Positions 1 to 5,730 of a DNA stretch of 5,730 bases are shown here, piece by piece. How positions within the stretch are numbered: position 1 is the stretch's first letter; every line of letters begins with the position of its first letter. Location of the stretch: NCBI GenBank assembly GCA_017989485.1, contig JAGNPU010000143.1, positions 1 to 5,730 on the forward strand, read 5' to 3'. The notes under the pieces were generated by a model. The model worked only from the letters and a program-made list of their open reading frames with translations, had not been told where the DNA came from and ran no database searches. The stretch comes from Neisseriaceae bacterium (GTDB taxonomy: Bacteria; Pseudomonadota; Gammaproteobacteria; Burkholderiales; Neisseriaceae). Position numbers and translations under genes: made by a program.

Positions 1-255
1 AAAGAGCAGCAAGACGGGCAAGGTGAGGGCGTGGAATTCGCTGGCGACGGCCGGCAGGGCGCTGGCGTCTAGCTCAAGAAACCGCACCCTGGGCTGATGT
101 TCGGCCAAGAGGTTGCTCAGCTGGGGTTTGAGGGCGTGGCAGACGCCACAGTGGGGGCTGCTGATGTAGACAAAGACATAGGGCTCGCTGTGGATGTGGG
201 CCCATGCCTGATCGATTTGTGAGACAGGCATGAAAATGGACGGATGATGGCTCAT
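1..255 (-). CDS. Thioredoxin-fold protein with CGVC active site (C-terminus cut by window edge)
   Basis: Reading 255 to 1 on the minus strand gives 85 open codons from an ATG, with no stop before the edge. Seen: a predicted beta strand (YVFVYIS, residues 26-32), then SSPHCGVCHALKP with the CxxC pair C36/C39 at the head of a helix. A second strand follows (VRFLELDA, 57-64), then LTLPVLLLF, where P80 sits at the usual cis-proline position facing the redox centre. This is the order of a thioredoxin fold. No signal peptide or membrane segment precedes it, so a cytoplasmic thiol-disulfide role is inferred. The active site CGVC differs from the CGPC of classical thioredoxin, so it is better called thioredoxin-like. 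About 20-25 residues are probably missing if it has the usual length near 105. Its ATG overlaps the stop of the upstream membrane-protein gene (ATGA, 255-252), indicating translational coupling. M9 is an alternative start. Confidence 0.85.
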   Translation of the reverse strand, partial: MSHHPSIFMPVSQIDQAWAHIHSEPYVFVYISSPHCGVCHALKPQLSNLLAEHQPRVRFLELDASALPAVASEFHALTLPVLLLF

Positions 256-812
256 GCCGTGGGGCCGTTGGGCGTGTGTTCTGAGCTGGGCTGAGCCGCT
301 GGCGGCACGCTGGCTCGATTGTCGATGTTGACGCTCGGCAGGCCGTGGCGCTGTTGCCACCAGCCAAACAGGCGGTACAGGCACAGCAGGCCAGGATAGG
401 GCAGCAGTACGGCGATGAGTAAATAGCGTGGGTTGTCAAAAGACACGCTGTGGCGCTGCTCGGTCACCAGGTGAATGAGCTGCCATAGCCAACCCCATAG
501 GGCCGTGGCGCTGAGCACCAACATGCTGGCCAGCGCCACCACTCGGGCCGGGCCCATGCGGTAGGGCTTGCCGATGCTGACGTGACGGTTAAACGACATC
601 AGCTGCAACAGTGCCCAAATCACAAAAACCACCATGATGGCGTTGACCACGGTGGGCAACCAGTCAAAAAACCAGTCGGGCAGGCCCAAAATGGTTTGTC
701 CTGAGCTGGCGCTGCTGGCCGAGGCCCAGCCTGCTTGTGCCGTGAGGGTCAGGTTAAACGCCAGGTCGGCAATAAGCAGCAGCAGCGGCAGCAATAACAA
801 AATTCGTTTCAT
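252..812 (-). CDS. Uncharacterised integral membrane protein, about four transmembrane helices
   Basis: A 186-residue protein that I do not recognise. Hydrophobic segments lie at about residues 4-24 (Leu-rich, directly after MKR), 52-72, 91-116 and 130-152. Between the first two is a Ser/Ala-rich stretch (about 27-40) that is probably exposed. The C-terminal 30 residues are polar and Pro/Ser-rich and look disordered. The first segment could be an uncleaved signal anchor. I chose the ATG at 812 because the protein then begins MKRILLLL; a longer frame starts at a TTG at 821 and adds three residues. Neither start has a good Shine-Dalgarno sequence. The gene lies downstream of the lipA terminator, so it probably has its own promoter, and it overlaps the thioredoxin-like gene by 4 nt. 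That pairing suggests a joint role in membrane-associated thiol chemistry, but the protein has only one cysteine (C144, within helix 4) and no recognisable DsbD/CcdA signature, so no function is assigned. Confidence 0.75.
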   Translation of the reverse strand: MKRILLLLPLLLLIADLAFNLTLTAQAGWASASSASSGQTILGLPDWFFDWLPTVVNAIMVVFVIWALLQLMSFNRHVSIGKPYRMGPARVVALASMLVLSATALWGWLWQLIHLVTEQRHSVSFDNPRYLLIAVLLPYPGLLCLYRLFGWWQQRHGLPSVNIDNRASVPPAAQPSSEHTPNGPTA

Positions 813-843
813 GGCGGTCAAAACATCCGGTGCAATAAAGGCA

Positions 844-874
844 TTAATATGCCCTGATTGGGGGTTAAAGGCAA
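844..874 (-). promoter_or_regulatory. Weak candidate promoter for the membrane-protein/thioredoxin unit
   Basis: On the minus strand, TATTAA (849-844) could be a -10 box, with TTGCCT (874-869) as a -35 box at a long 19-nt spacing. It lies between the lipA terminator and the start codon at 812, where a promoter is needed. The -10 overlaps a small inverted repeat, GGCAT-TAAT-ATGCC (840-853). Both boxes match the consensus poorly, so this is only a candidate. Confidence 0.25.
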
Positions 875-895
875 TGACGTTTGTCTGCTAAGCCT

Positions 896-933
896 TAATA
901 AAAAGCCCATCGGCACGTCTGCGCCGATGGGCT
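896..933 (-). terminator. Rho-independent terminator of the lipoate operon
   Basis: Positions 904-914 and 923-933 form a perfect 11-bp GC-rich stem around an 8-nt loop. Read on the minus strand, the stem runs into a T-run at 904-900 followed by further A/T. The stem begins 17 nt after the lipA stop codon. The plus-strand reading has no T-tract, so the signal is one-directional and belongs to lipA. It separates the lipoate genes from the membrane-protein gene. Confidence 0.9.
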
Positions 934-950
934 AGGTGGCGCGTCATGAT

Positions 951-1913
951 TTACTTTTCAACCACGCCGGCCAGCTCTGCCTGATGGTCGGCATGGTAGC
1001 TAGAGCGCACCATGGCGCCAATGGCCGCGTGTTTGAAGCCGAGGTCGTAGGCTTCGGATTCAAACTGCTTGAACATGTCTGGGGTCACGTAGCGCAGTAC
1101 CGGTAAATGGCTGTCGGTGGGCTGTAGGTATTGGCCAACGGTAATCATTTCAATGTCGTGGGCGCGCATGTCGCTCATGACGGTACGCACTTCGTCGTCG
1201 TTCTCGCCCAGGCCCACCATGATGCCAGACTTGGTGGCCACGCTTGGGTTCATGGCCTTATAGCGTTTGAGCAAGTCTAGTGAGTGTTGGTAATCCGAAC
1301 CGGGACGCGCCTGCTTGTACAAACGCGGGGCGGTTTCGAGGTTGTGGTTCATCACGTCCGGTGGGGTTTCGGTCAAAATATCTAGGGCAACGTCTAGGCG
1401 GCCGCGGAAGTCGGGCACCAAAATTTCGATTTGGGTGTTCGGGCTGGTTTTGCGGATTTCTTTAATGCAGGCGGCAAAGTGGGCCGCACCGCCGTCGCGT
1501 AAGTCGTCACGGTCTACCGAGGTAATCACCACGTAGCGCAGCTTTAGCGCGGCCACGGTTTCGGCCAAATGGATAGGTTCCATTGGGTCGAGCGGGTTAG
1601 GGCGGCCATGACCCACGTCACAAAACGGACAGCGACGGGTACAAATGTCGCCCATGATCATGAAGGTGGCCGTGCCTTTGCTAAAGCATTCGCCGATGTT
1701 GGGACAGGTAGCCTCTTCGCACACGGTGTGCAGCTTTTGGTCGCGCAAAATGCGTTTAATCTCTTGGAACTGGCCGCCAGAAGGCAGTTTGGCACGGATC
1801 CACTCAGGTTTTTTTAGCTTTTCTTGCAGGGGCACAATTTTAATCGGGATGCGGGCCATTTTGGCCGCGCCCTTGTGTTTTACGCCTTGGCTGTTGTCGT
1901 TTTGTGTGCTCAT
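951..1913 (-). CDS. lipA: Lipoyl synthase (radical SAM)
   Basis: LipA inserts two sulfur atoms at C6 and C8 of octanoyl groups already bound to lipoyl domains (pyruvate and 2-oxoglutarate dehydrogenases, glycine-cleavage H protein), in the cytoplasm. All diagnostic residues of this 320-residue protein are present. The auxiliary [4Fe-4S] cluster motif C65-x4-C70-x5-C76 ([12 protein letters not shown]) is the sacrificial sulfur source in the family. The radical-SAM CxxxCxxC is C91, C95 and C98 (CTRRCPFC). The C-terminal RSSYHA (303-308) supplies the conserved serine ligand of the auxiliary cluster. [16 protein letters not shown] (128-143) and GIMVGLGE (230-237) are also typical. Length is normal for proteobacterial LipA. 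The ATG at 1913 overlaps the lipB stop (ATGA), so lipA is probably translationally coupled; M19 would be an alternative start, but the N-terminal extension is usual in this group. It is the last gene of the operon, followed by a terminator. Confidence 0.98.
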   Translation of the reverse strand: MSTQNDNSQGVKHKGAAKMARIPIKIVPLQEKLKKPEWIRAKLPSGGQFQEIKRILRDQKLHTVCEEATCPNIGECFSKGTATFMIMGDICTRRCPFCDVGHGRPNPLDPMEPIHLAETVAALKLRYVVITSVDRDDLRDGGAAHFAACIKEIRKTSPNTQIEILVPDFRGRLDVALDILTETPPDVMNHNLETAPRLYKQARPGSDYQHSLDLLKRYKAMNPSVATKSGIMVGLGENDDEVRTVMSDMRAHDIEMITVGQYLQPTDSHLPVLRYVTPDMFKQFESEAYDLGFKHAAIGAMVRSSYHADHQAELAGVVEK

Positions 1914-2527
1914 GATGATGCTTTCTGATTTAAATATTGGTAAAGATGGGCGGTTAAGCGCTCTGCAACCTCATTAAACATTGGGCAAGGTGCAACATAG
2001 TCTGCAATTTGCGCCATTTCCAAGCCGCTGTAGCCGCAAGGATTAATGTAATGAAAAGGGGTAAGGTCCATGTTTAAGTTCAGGCTTAAGCCATGGTAAA
2101 CCGCGCCGTTTTTAATGCGTAAACCCAATGAAGCAATTTTTTTGGCCCCGACGTAGACGCCAGGGGCCTTGTCATCGCCGCGTGCGGCAATGCCGTAATC
2201 GGCCAAGGTGTCGATGATGCTGCGTTCAATCTGGTGCACCAGGGCACGCACGCTCACCTTGCGGCGTTTGAAATCGATGAGGGTGTACACCACGATTTGG
2301 CCGGGGCCGTGAAAGGTCACCTGACCGCCGCGGTCCACCTGAACCACGGGAATGTCAGAGGGGATCAAAATGTGTTCGGCCTTGCCGGCCATGCCTTGGG
2401 TAAACACCTGCGGATGCTCAATCACCCAAAGTTCGTCTTCGGTGTCGGCGTCACGGGCATTGGTAAAGGCTTGCATGGCCGCAAACGTGGTGGCGTAATC
2501 GGCCAGACCCAGCATCTTGATCTTCAT
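1910..2527 (-). CDS. lipB: Lipoyl(octanoyl) transferase
   Basis: LipB moves the octanoyl group from octanoyl-ACP to the conserved lysine of lipoyl domains through a cysteine thioester, giving the substrate for LipA. Seen in the 205-residue product: [12 protein letters not shown] (66-77), the family signature of the substrate-binding loop; [12 protein letters not shown] (127-138) with K130; and NPCGYSG (162-168) with C164. The 34-residue gap between K130 and C164 equals that of the E. coli catalytic Lys/Cys dyad. [12 protein letters not shown] (144-155) is also typical. Length is usual for the family. The ATG at 2527 begins one base after the TAA of the DUF493 gene (TAAGATG). With no strong Shine-Dalgarno sequence, initiation probably depends on ribosomes terminating upstream. 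M5 is a possible alternative start. Confidence 0.97.
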   Translation of the reverse strand: MKIKMLGLADYATTFAAMQAFTNARDADTEDELWVIEHPQVFTQGMAGKAEHILIPSDIPVVQVDRGGQVTFHGPGQIVVYTLIDFKRRKVSVRALVHQIERSIIDTLADYGIAARGDDKAPGVYVGAKKIASLGLRIKNGAVYHGLSLNLNMDLTPFHYINPCGYSGLEMAQIADYVAPCPMFNEVAERLTAHLYQYLNQKASS

Positions 2528-2528
2528 C

Positions 2529-2801
2529 TTACAAGACCACTTTCACCATTTCATGGCCGGTTAAGGCCAGATAAATCGTGTCCAGCTGCGCTTGGCTGGT
2601 GGCCACAACGGTGACCGTGGCGCTGGTGTAATTGCCTTTGGCGCTGTCGCGCAAAACCATGTGGGCTTCGGTGACTTCTGGGGCGTGTTCTTTAACCACG
2701 GCCAAAATGGTGTCGGCGAAGTCGGGATGGGTGGCGCCCATGACTTTTAAAGGAAAGTCGCAGGGGAATTCTAGGAGGGTTGTTTTTTCTTCTGTACTCA
2801 T
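2529..2801 (-). CDS. DUF493 / YbeD-family protein, first gene of the lipoate operon
   Basis: A 90-residue cytoplasmic protein recognisable by LLEFPCDFPLKVMG (8-21), SAKGNYTSATVTV (53-65) and a hydrophobic end, VKVVL. These match the landmarks of E. coli YbeD (about 87 residues). The E. coli YbeD structure has an ACT-like alpha/beta fold, and its gene sits beside lipB there too, so a regulatory or accessory role in lipoate metabolism has been suggested but, to my knowledge, not shown biochemically. Here it opens the operon and is separated from lipB by a single base. The ATG at 2801 is preceded by a weak ribosome-binding region. There is no signal peptide or membrane segment. Confidence 0.92.
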   Translation of the reverse strand: MSTEEKTTLLEFPCDFPLKVMGATHPDFADTILAVVKEHAPEVTEAHMVLRDSAKGNYTSATVTVVATSQAQLDTIYLALTGHEMVKVVL

Positions 2802-2850
2802 GATTTAGACCGTTGTTTCTTGTATCGTGTGTTTAAGGTATAGAGTGTCG

Positions 2851-2880
2851 ATTCTAGCACTTAGGCCTGTGGCTGACCAA
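2851..2880 (-). promoter_or_regulatory. Probable promoter of the DUF493-lipB-lipA operon
   Basis: On the minus strand, TTGGTC (2880-2875) is followed after 18 nt by TAGAAT (2856-2851), which is preceded by TGC, making an extended -10 (TGCTAGAAT). The -10 matches the sigma-70 consensus at five of six positions; the -35 keeps only the TTG and final C. Initiation would fall near 2845, leaving an untranslated leader of about 43 nt before the start codon at 2801. No alternative of comparable quality was seen nearer the gene. Confidence 0.6.
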
Positions 2881-2940
2881 CACAAATCGACGCGCCAAAA
2901 ACAATAGTGCGGCACAGTGGGTGCCTTGGTCGTCGGCTCA

Positions 2941-2949
2941 TGCTACAAT
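2941..2949 (+). promoter_or_regulatory. Probable extended -10 promoter of queH
   Basis: TGCTACAAT contains the -10 hexamer TACAAT (2944-2949, five of six to consensus) plus an extended -10 TG. It has no good -35 partner at 16-18 nt, so it would rely on the extended element. Initiation near 2956 leaves about 40 nt before the queH ATG. A second AT-rich hexamer, TATATT (2955-2960), is an alternative -10. The box resembles TGCTAGAAT of the divergent lipoate promoter about 85 bp away. Confidence 0.5.
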
Positions 2950-2996
2950 TTGGCTATATTTTAATGGTTTGACAGTCAGAACGGTATGAGTGAAGA

Positions 2997-3677
2997 ATGA
3001 ACGAAGATTTTACCAGAACCCCCTTAGTCCCACCCGATGGCCACACCAAGGTGTTGCTGCACTCTTGTTGCGCGCCCTGTTCGGGTGAAGTCATGGAAGC
3101 CATGTTGGCCTCCGGCATTGATTTCTCGATCTTTTTTTACAACCCCAACATTCATCCTGAAAAAGAATATTTGTTGCGTAAAGACGAAAACATTGCCTTT
3201 GCCGAAAAGCACAACATTCCGTTCATCGATGCCGATTACGACATGGACAACTGGTTTGACCGTGCTAAGGGCATGGAAAATGAACCCGAGCGCGGCATAC
3301 GCTGCACCATGTGCTTTGACATGCGCTTTGAGCGCACGGCGCTGTATGCCCACGAGCATGGCTTTCCGGTGATCACCAGTTCTTTAGGGATTTCGCGCTG
3401 GAAAGACTTAAAGCAGATTAATGGTTGTGGCGTTCAGGCCGCAGCGCATTACCCAGGGATACAATACTGGGAATACAACTGGCGCAAACAGGGTGGCTCT
3501 GCGCGGATGATTGAGATCAGCAAGCGTGAACACTTTTACCAGCAAGAGTATTGTGGCTGCGTGTATTCGCTGCGTGATTCCAATGCCCACCGCCGTAGCC
3601 AAGGCCGTGCGCCGATTAAGCTGGGCGTTTTGTATTATGGTGACGAAGACAAGGCCGCGGCCGAACCCACGGAATAG
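2997..3677 (+). CDS. queH: Epoxyqueuosine reductase QueH
   Basis: QueH reduces epoxyqueuosine to queuosine at the wobble base of GUN-anticodon tRNAs, the last step of Q synthesis. It is a non-orthologous replacement for the cobalamin-dependent QueG. The 226-residue product carries the family's cysteine set: HSCCAPCS (22-29; C24, C25, C28), RCTMCFDMR (102-110; C103, C106) and YCGC (185-188; C186, C188). It also has YNPNIHP (48-54), [10 protein letters not shown] (128-137) and WRKQGG (162-167). In the family the paired and RCxxC cysteines bind an iron-sulfur cluster and a nearby metal site. The last 15-20 residues are acidic and probably disordered. No queuosine-pathway gene lies beside it. The ATG at 2997 is preceded by a weak GAAGA-like site and overlaps the stop of a five-codon frame at 2986-3000. 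The transcript probably ends at the terminator at 3755-3780, 77 nt after the stop. Confidence 0.95.
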   Translation: MNEDFTRTPLVPPDGHTKVLLHSCCAPCSGEVMEAMLASGIDFSIFFYNPNIHPEKEYLLRKDENIAFAEKHNIPFIDADYDMDNWFDRAKGMENEPERGIRCTMCFDMRFERTALYAHEHGFPVITSSLGISRWKDLKQINGCGVQAAAHYPGIQYWEYNWRKQGGSARMIEISKREHFYQQEYCGCVYSLRDSNAHRRSQGRAPIKLGVLYYGDEDKAAAEPTE

Positions 3678-3754
3678 GGTTGACCGTATTCATGTTTTAG
3701 GCGCGGCGGCTGTATGGGGCGCTACGATTAAGCCCTAATCTGTTTCGGACAAAT

Positions 3755-3780
3755 AAAAAAGAGCCTTGCGGCTCTTTTTT
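3755..3780. terminator. Bidirectional rho-independent terminator between queH and the lipoprotein gene
   Basis: An 11-bp perfect inverted repeat (3755-3765 with 3770-3780) surrounds a TTGC tetraloop. The stem core is GAGCC/GGCTC, flanked by A6 on one side and T6 on the other, so each strand reads as hairpin plus U-tract. It ends queH from the left and lies 14 nt beyond the stop of the convergent lipoprotein gene, serving both. Confidence 0.92.
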
Positions 3781-3794
3781 GCTGTCTGACGACA

Positions 3795-4964
3795 TCACAC
3801 TTGGAAGGTTTTTAAGACCGCAATGCGTTTTTTGGTTTCTTCAACCATGCATTGGGTGTACAGCAGTTTTGAGGCCTCTTGGTCCTCGGTTTGGCTGCGC
3901 TTAGAGGTACAAATGGTTTGGGTGTCGCTTTGCCAGTCGTTTTGTTCGACTTGCAGGGCTTCTTTCACCTCTCTGGGGAAGGTGGCCCAGGTTTGCTGCA
4001 TTTGGCTTTTTAAACCCGACAGCTGTTTTTCGGCGGAGGCCAAGGCATTGTTGTCATGGCGTCTGGCCATGCTTTCTAAGAAGCTGGTTCTGTCTTCAAC
4101 CAGTTCCGTGTCACACTGCACCATGATTAAAGACTGCTCTGGCGTGCGCTCGGCGTTGGCGCTGGCGGTGTAACGGCATTCTGACGCCCGCTTTTCATTC
4201 CAGGCTTTTTGCACGGCGGTTAATTCGGTGCGCACACCGTCAGGCAAGGCCTTCCAAACCGCATTCAAACGCTGATGGGCAAACTTGTTTAACTCTTTGG
4301 CTTCGTTGACGGTGGCCATGACGCGCTCATCGTCTAGGCTTTGCAGCTGTGCTTCACGCTCGGCATACTCACGCTCGTTTTCAGCTTCCGCGGCCATGGC
4401 TTGGGCATAGTAGTCATAGGCAAGGTGGCCAGCCAGCAAATAGTGTAGGCCGTCTGCGGTGGCGTTGGGTTGGTCTAAATGGGTCAGGATTTTTTTGCCG
4501 TCGTCGGTTTGTTGAATGGTGTATTCAATGTTTTTATTCAGGGCGCTGCCTGATTTTTGCCAGCTGTAGTCGCTTAGCGTCGTCATCAAACTCTGATCGA
4601 CGTCGCCCCAATATTCAAACCCTTCTTCCGCCTGTTTTAACACGCTGGCCGGCAGGTCTATGGTGTAGCTGGCCAAGCAGCTGACCTTGCCTTCGGCTTG
4701 GTTTTCCGTCCGAATATTGTCAATTTTGAATTGTAACTGCGCCAAGATGGCGTTGATTTTTTCTTCCGAAACATCCCAACCCAAGTTTTTTAAACCATAA
4801 GTCGCCTGCGTGGCTTTCTTGCTGATGTCATCCAGTAGGAACTGGCTGGCTTCTGGGTTGGTACAGCTAATGGGGCTTTCGACGACTGTGTTTTTGTCTT
4901 CACCACCACATGCGGCCAAAGCGAATAGGGCGCTTAAACCAAATCCTAATATGAGTTTGTTCAT
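3795..4964 (-). CDS. Lipoprotein with two tandem LprI/DUF1311-like modules
   Basis: A 389-residue predicted outer-membrane or periplasmic lipoprotein. The ATG at 4964 gives MNKLILGFGLSALFALAAC, a lipoprotein signal peptide with lipobox LAAC and lipidated C19; a frame from the GTG at 4973 only adds three residues. Residue 20 is Gly, not the inner-membrane-retaining Asp. Residues about 30-180 form a domain I cannot name, with a likely disulfide pair C34/C96. Residues about 187-230 are Glu/Ala-rich and helical, probably a linker or short coiled coil. Two similar modules follow, at about 233-297 and 322-386. Each has the order W, helix, Q-x2-W (W255, W344), a cysteine (C263, C352), a variable gap, then QC (C284, C372) and E-x2-x-R/K near the end. 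This resembles LprI/DUF1311 (YecT-like) domains, some of which inhibit lysozyme; that function is not established here. It appears monocistronic. Confidence 0.85.
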   Translation of the reverse strand: MNKLILGFGLSALFALAACGGEDKNTVVESPISCTNPEASQFLLDDISKKATQATYGLKNLGWDVSEEKINAILAQLQFKIDNIRTENQAEGKVSCLASYTIDLPASVLKQAEEGFEYWGDVDQSLMTTLSDYSWQKSGSALNKNIEYTIQQTDDGKKILTHLDQPNATADGLHYLLAGHLAYDYYAQAMAAEAENEREYAEREAQLQSLDDERVMATVNEAKELNKFAHQRLNAVWKALPDGVRTELTAVQKAWNEKRASECRYTASANAERTPEQSLIMVQCDTELVEDRTSFLESMARRHDNNALASAEKQLSGLKSQMQQTWATFPREVKEALQVEQNDWQSDTQTICTSKRSQTEDQEASKLLYTQCMVEETKKRIAVLKTFQV

Positions 4965-4997
4965 GATGATCACTGTGCTTGTTTATGACGATTCGGC

Positions 4998-5003
4998 ATT
5001 CTA
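4998..5003 (-). promoter_or_regulatory. Candidate -10 box for the lipoprotein gene
   Basis: TAGAAT on the minus strand (5003-4998) matches the sigma-70 -10 consensus at five of six positions and lies 33 nt upstream of the chosen ATG, giving a leader of about 25-30 nt. No convincing -35 sits at 16-18 nt; TTGGTT (5030-5025) is 21 nt away. The same hexamer is used by the lipoate promoter, which supports it slightly. Confidence 0.4.
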
Positions 5004-5253
5004 ACAAAATTCAGGGGCTGGGAAAACCAAAATAGTGTGATTGCTCTGCCATGATGACGTGCAGGGTTTGTTGTTCTTATACGTCGGGCGAGTGTTCGTC
5101 AGCATTGGCCATCAACGGCAAATGACCAATGGGGGCGATATTTATCGTTATCTTTGTGGGCCGATAGTGGGCCGGTTTTTTGACTATTTCTCGGTGTTAT
5201 TCATTGCCCTGATCTTGGATGCACCCATTCAGGCCACGACGCCGGGCGCAAAG
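5004..5253. other. Gene-free stretch with short inverted and direct repeats
   Basis: I see no convincing protein or RNA gene here. Short structures are present. An imperfect inverted repeat, ATTGGCCAT/ATGACCAAT (5104-5112 and 5122-5130), has its one mismatch become a G-U pair in minus-strand RNA. CGATA-TT-TATCG (5136-5147) is a 10+2 palindrome. GTGGGCCG occurs twice (5156-5163 and 5167-5174), and the second copy runs into GT6. A plus-strand frame from a TTG at 5041 stays open to 5298 but reads through the glyA terminator and resembles nothing I know. The stretch could be decayed sequence, a promoter-distal spacer or a small RNA locus. Confidence 0.5.
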
Positions 5254-5284
5254 AAAAATCCCCATAAGGCCTATGGGGATTTTT
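5254..5284. terminator. Rho-independent terminator of glyA, symmetric on both strands
   Basis: A perfect 13-bp inverted repeat (5254-5266 with 5272-5284) around a 5-nt AGGCC loop. The core is TCCCCATA/TATGGGGA, with A5 on one flank and T5 on the other, so it is competent on either strand. On the minus strand it begins 32 nt after the glyA stop. No plus-strand gene is evident upstream that would need it in the other direction. Confidence 0.9.
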
Positions 5285-5316
5285 TGTGCCTGAGCTAGTG
5301 TGGGTGCAACCGAGGG

Positions 5317-5730
5317 TTAGGCATCCGAATACACCGGGTTTTTGTCGCACAGGGCTTGCACCTTCGCCGCCACGGCCTGAAGGTTGGCCGCGTCGTGAGG
5401 GGCGTCCAAAACGTCGGCAATCAGGTGGCCCAGAGCGCGGGTGTCGGCCTCGTCAAAGCCACGGGTGGTGATGGCCGGCGTACCCAGGCGCACGCCTGAG
5501 GTCACAAACGGTTTTTCGGGGTCATTCGGAATGGCGTTTTTGTTCACCGTGATGTGGGCCAGGCCCAAGGCGGCTTCGGCGTCTTTGCCGGTAATCTGTT
5601 TGGCGCGTAAGTCCACTAAAAACACATGGCTTTCGGTACGGCCGGAAACAATGCGCAGGCCGCGTTCAATCAACACCTCGGCCAGGGCTTGGGCATTGGT
5701 CTTGACCTGCTGGGCATAGGCCTTCCAGTC
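5317..5730 (-). CDS. glyA: Serine hydroxymethyltransferase, C-terminal 137 residues (N-terminus outside window)
   Basis: GlyA interconverts serine and glycine using pyridoxal phosphate and tetrahydrofolate, supplying one-carbon units in the cytoplasm. The window holds only the C-terminal third of a protein normally about 415-420 residues long. The frame is open to the edge and begins DWKAYAQQV. Seen landmarks: [36 protein letters not shown], then [18 protein letters not shown], whose first arginine corresponds to the substrate-carboxylate-binding Arg of the family (R363 in E. coli), and a C-terminal NPVYSDA. The lysine that binds PLP lies outside the window. The GRTESH variant of the enteric GGTDNH is, from memory, common in betaproteobacteria. 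The gene ends in a TAA, followed by a strong terminator. Start, promoter and upstream neighbours cannot be seen. Confidence 0.97.
   Translation of the reverse strand, partial: DWKAYAQQVKTNAQALAEVLIERGLRIVSGRTESHVFLVDLRAKQITGKDAEAALGLAHITVNKNAIPNDPEKPFVTSGVRLGTPAITTRGFDEADTRALGHLIADVLDAPHDAANLQAVAAKVQALCDKNPVYSDA

Noticed and set aside
840..853. GGCAT-TAAT-ATGCC near-palindrome as an operator upstream of the membrane-protein gene
   Set aside because: Five-base arms are expected by chance at this length, and no matching second copy was seen.
634..891. Plus-strand 85-codon frame opposite the membrane-protein gene
   Set aside because: It mirrors the coding sequence of the minus-strand gene, has low-complexity Ser-rich content, and shows no start signal or family resemblance.
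2234..2614. Plus-strand 126-codon frame opposite lipB and the DUF493 gene
   Set aside because: It spans the junction of two certain minus-strand genes and is His/Gly-rich, a typical antisense shadow.
3781..3790. GCTGTCTGAC, similar to the Neisseria DNA uptake core GCCGTCTGAA
   Set aside because: It occurs once, with two mismatches, and no repeated uptake-like word was found elsewhere in the window, so it is probably chance.
5156..5181. Hairpin-like GGCC/GGCC followed by GT6 as a plus-strand terminator
   Set aside because: The stem is only 4 bp and no plus-strand transcript is evident, so it is mentioned only as part of the gene-free stretch.
5041..5298. Plus-strand 85-codon frame with a hydrophobic middle
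   Set aside because: It starts at a TTG with no ribosome-binding site, its last codons are the glyA terminator hairpin, and the sequence resembles no family I know.

Overview
The window looks like a chromosomal segment of a betaproteobacterium, most likely of the Neisseriales (Neisseriaceae/Chromobacteriaceae). This rests on the protein character of LipA, LipB, GlyA and QueH and on the moderate GC content with dense, short-spaced genes. The assignment is inference from remembered family sequences; no search was run. I see no tRNA, rRNA, CRISPR, insertion sequence or phage gene.

Layout. Positions 1-812 (minus strand) hold a two-gene unit: an uncharacterised four-helix membrane protein (812-252), then a thioredoxin-fold protein with a CGVC active site that runs off the left edge. 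The two overlap by an ATGA. Positions 896-2801 (minus) are the lipoate operon: a DUF493/YbeD-family protein, then lipB, then lipA, separated by 1 nt and a 4-nt overlap and closed by a strong rho-independent terminator. Positions 2802-2996 are a divergent promoter region. Positions 2997-3677 (plus) are queH, the epoxyqueuosine reductase of queuosine tRNA modification. A near-perfect bidirectional terminator (3755-3780) lies between queH and a convergent lipoprotein gene (4964-3795, minus). That gene encodes a 389-residue lipoprotein with an unfamiliar N-terminal region and two divergent LprI/DUF1311-like modules at its C-terminus. Positions 4965-5253 show no convincing gene. A second symmetric terminator (5254-5284) closes glyA, whose last 137 codons enter from the right edge (minus).

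How the genes work together. LipB transfers octanoyl from acyl carrier protein onto the lipoyl domains of 2-oxoacid dehydrogenases and the glycine-cleavage H protein. LipA then inserts two sulfurs. The DUF493 protein is a frequent neighbour, possibly regulatory. GlyA (serine/glycine/one-carbon) is metabolically adjacent to the lipoylated glycine-cleavage system, but it is a separate transcript and the proximity may be chance. QueH acts independently in tRNA modification.

Most of the window is housekeeping. The least explained parts are the membrane-protein/thioredoxin pair, the tandem-module lipoprotein, the five-codon reading frame overlapping the queH start, and the structured gene-free stretch before glyA. 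I found no clear evidence of a new multi-gene system.
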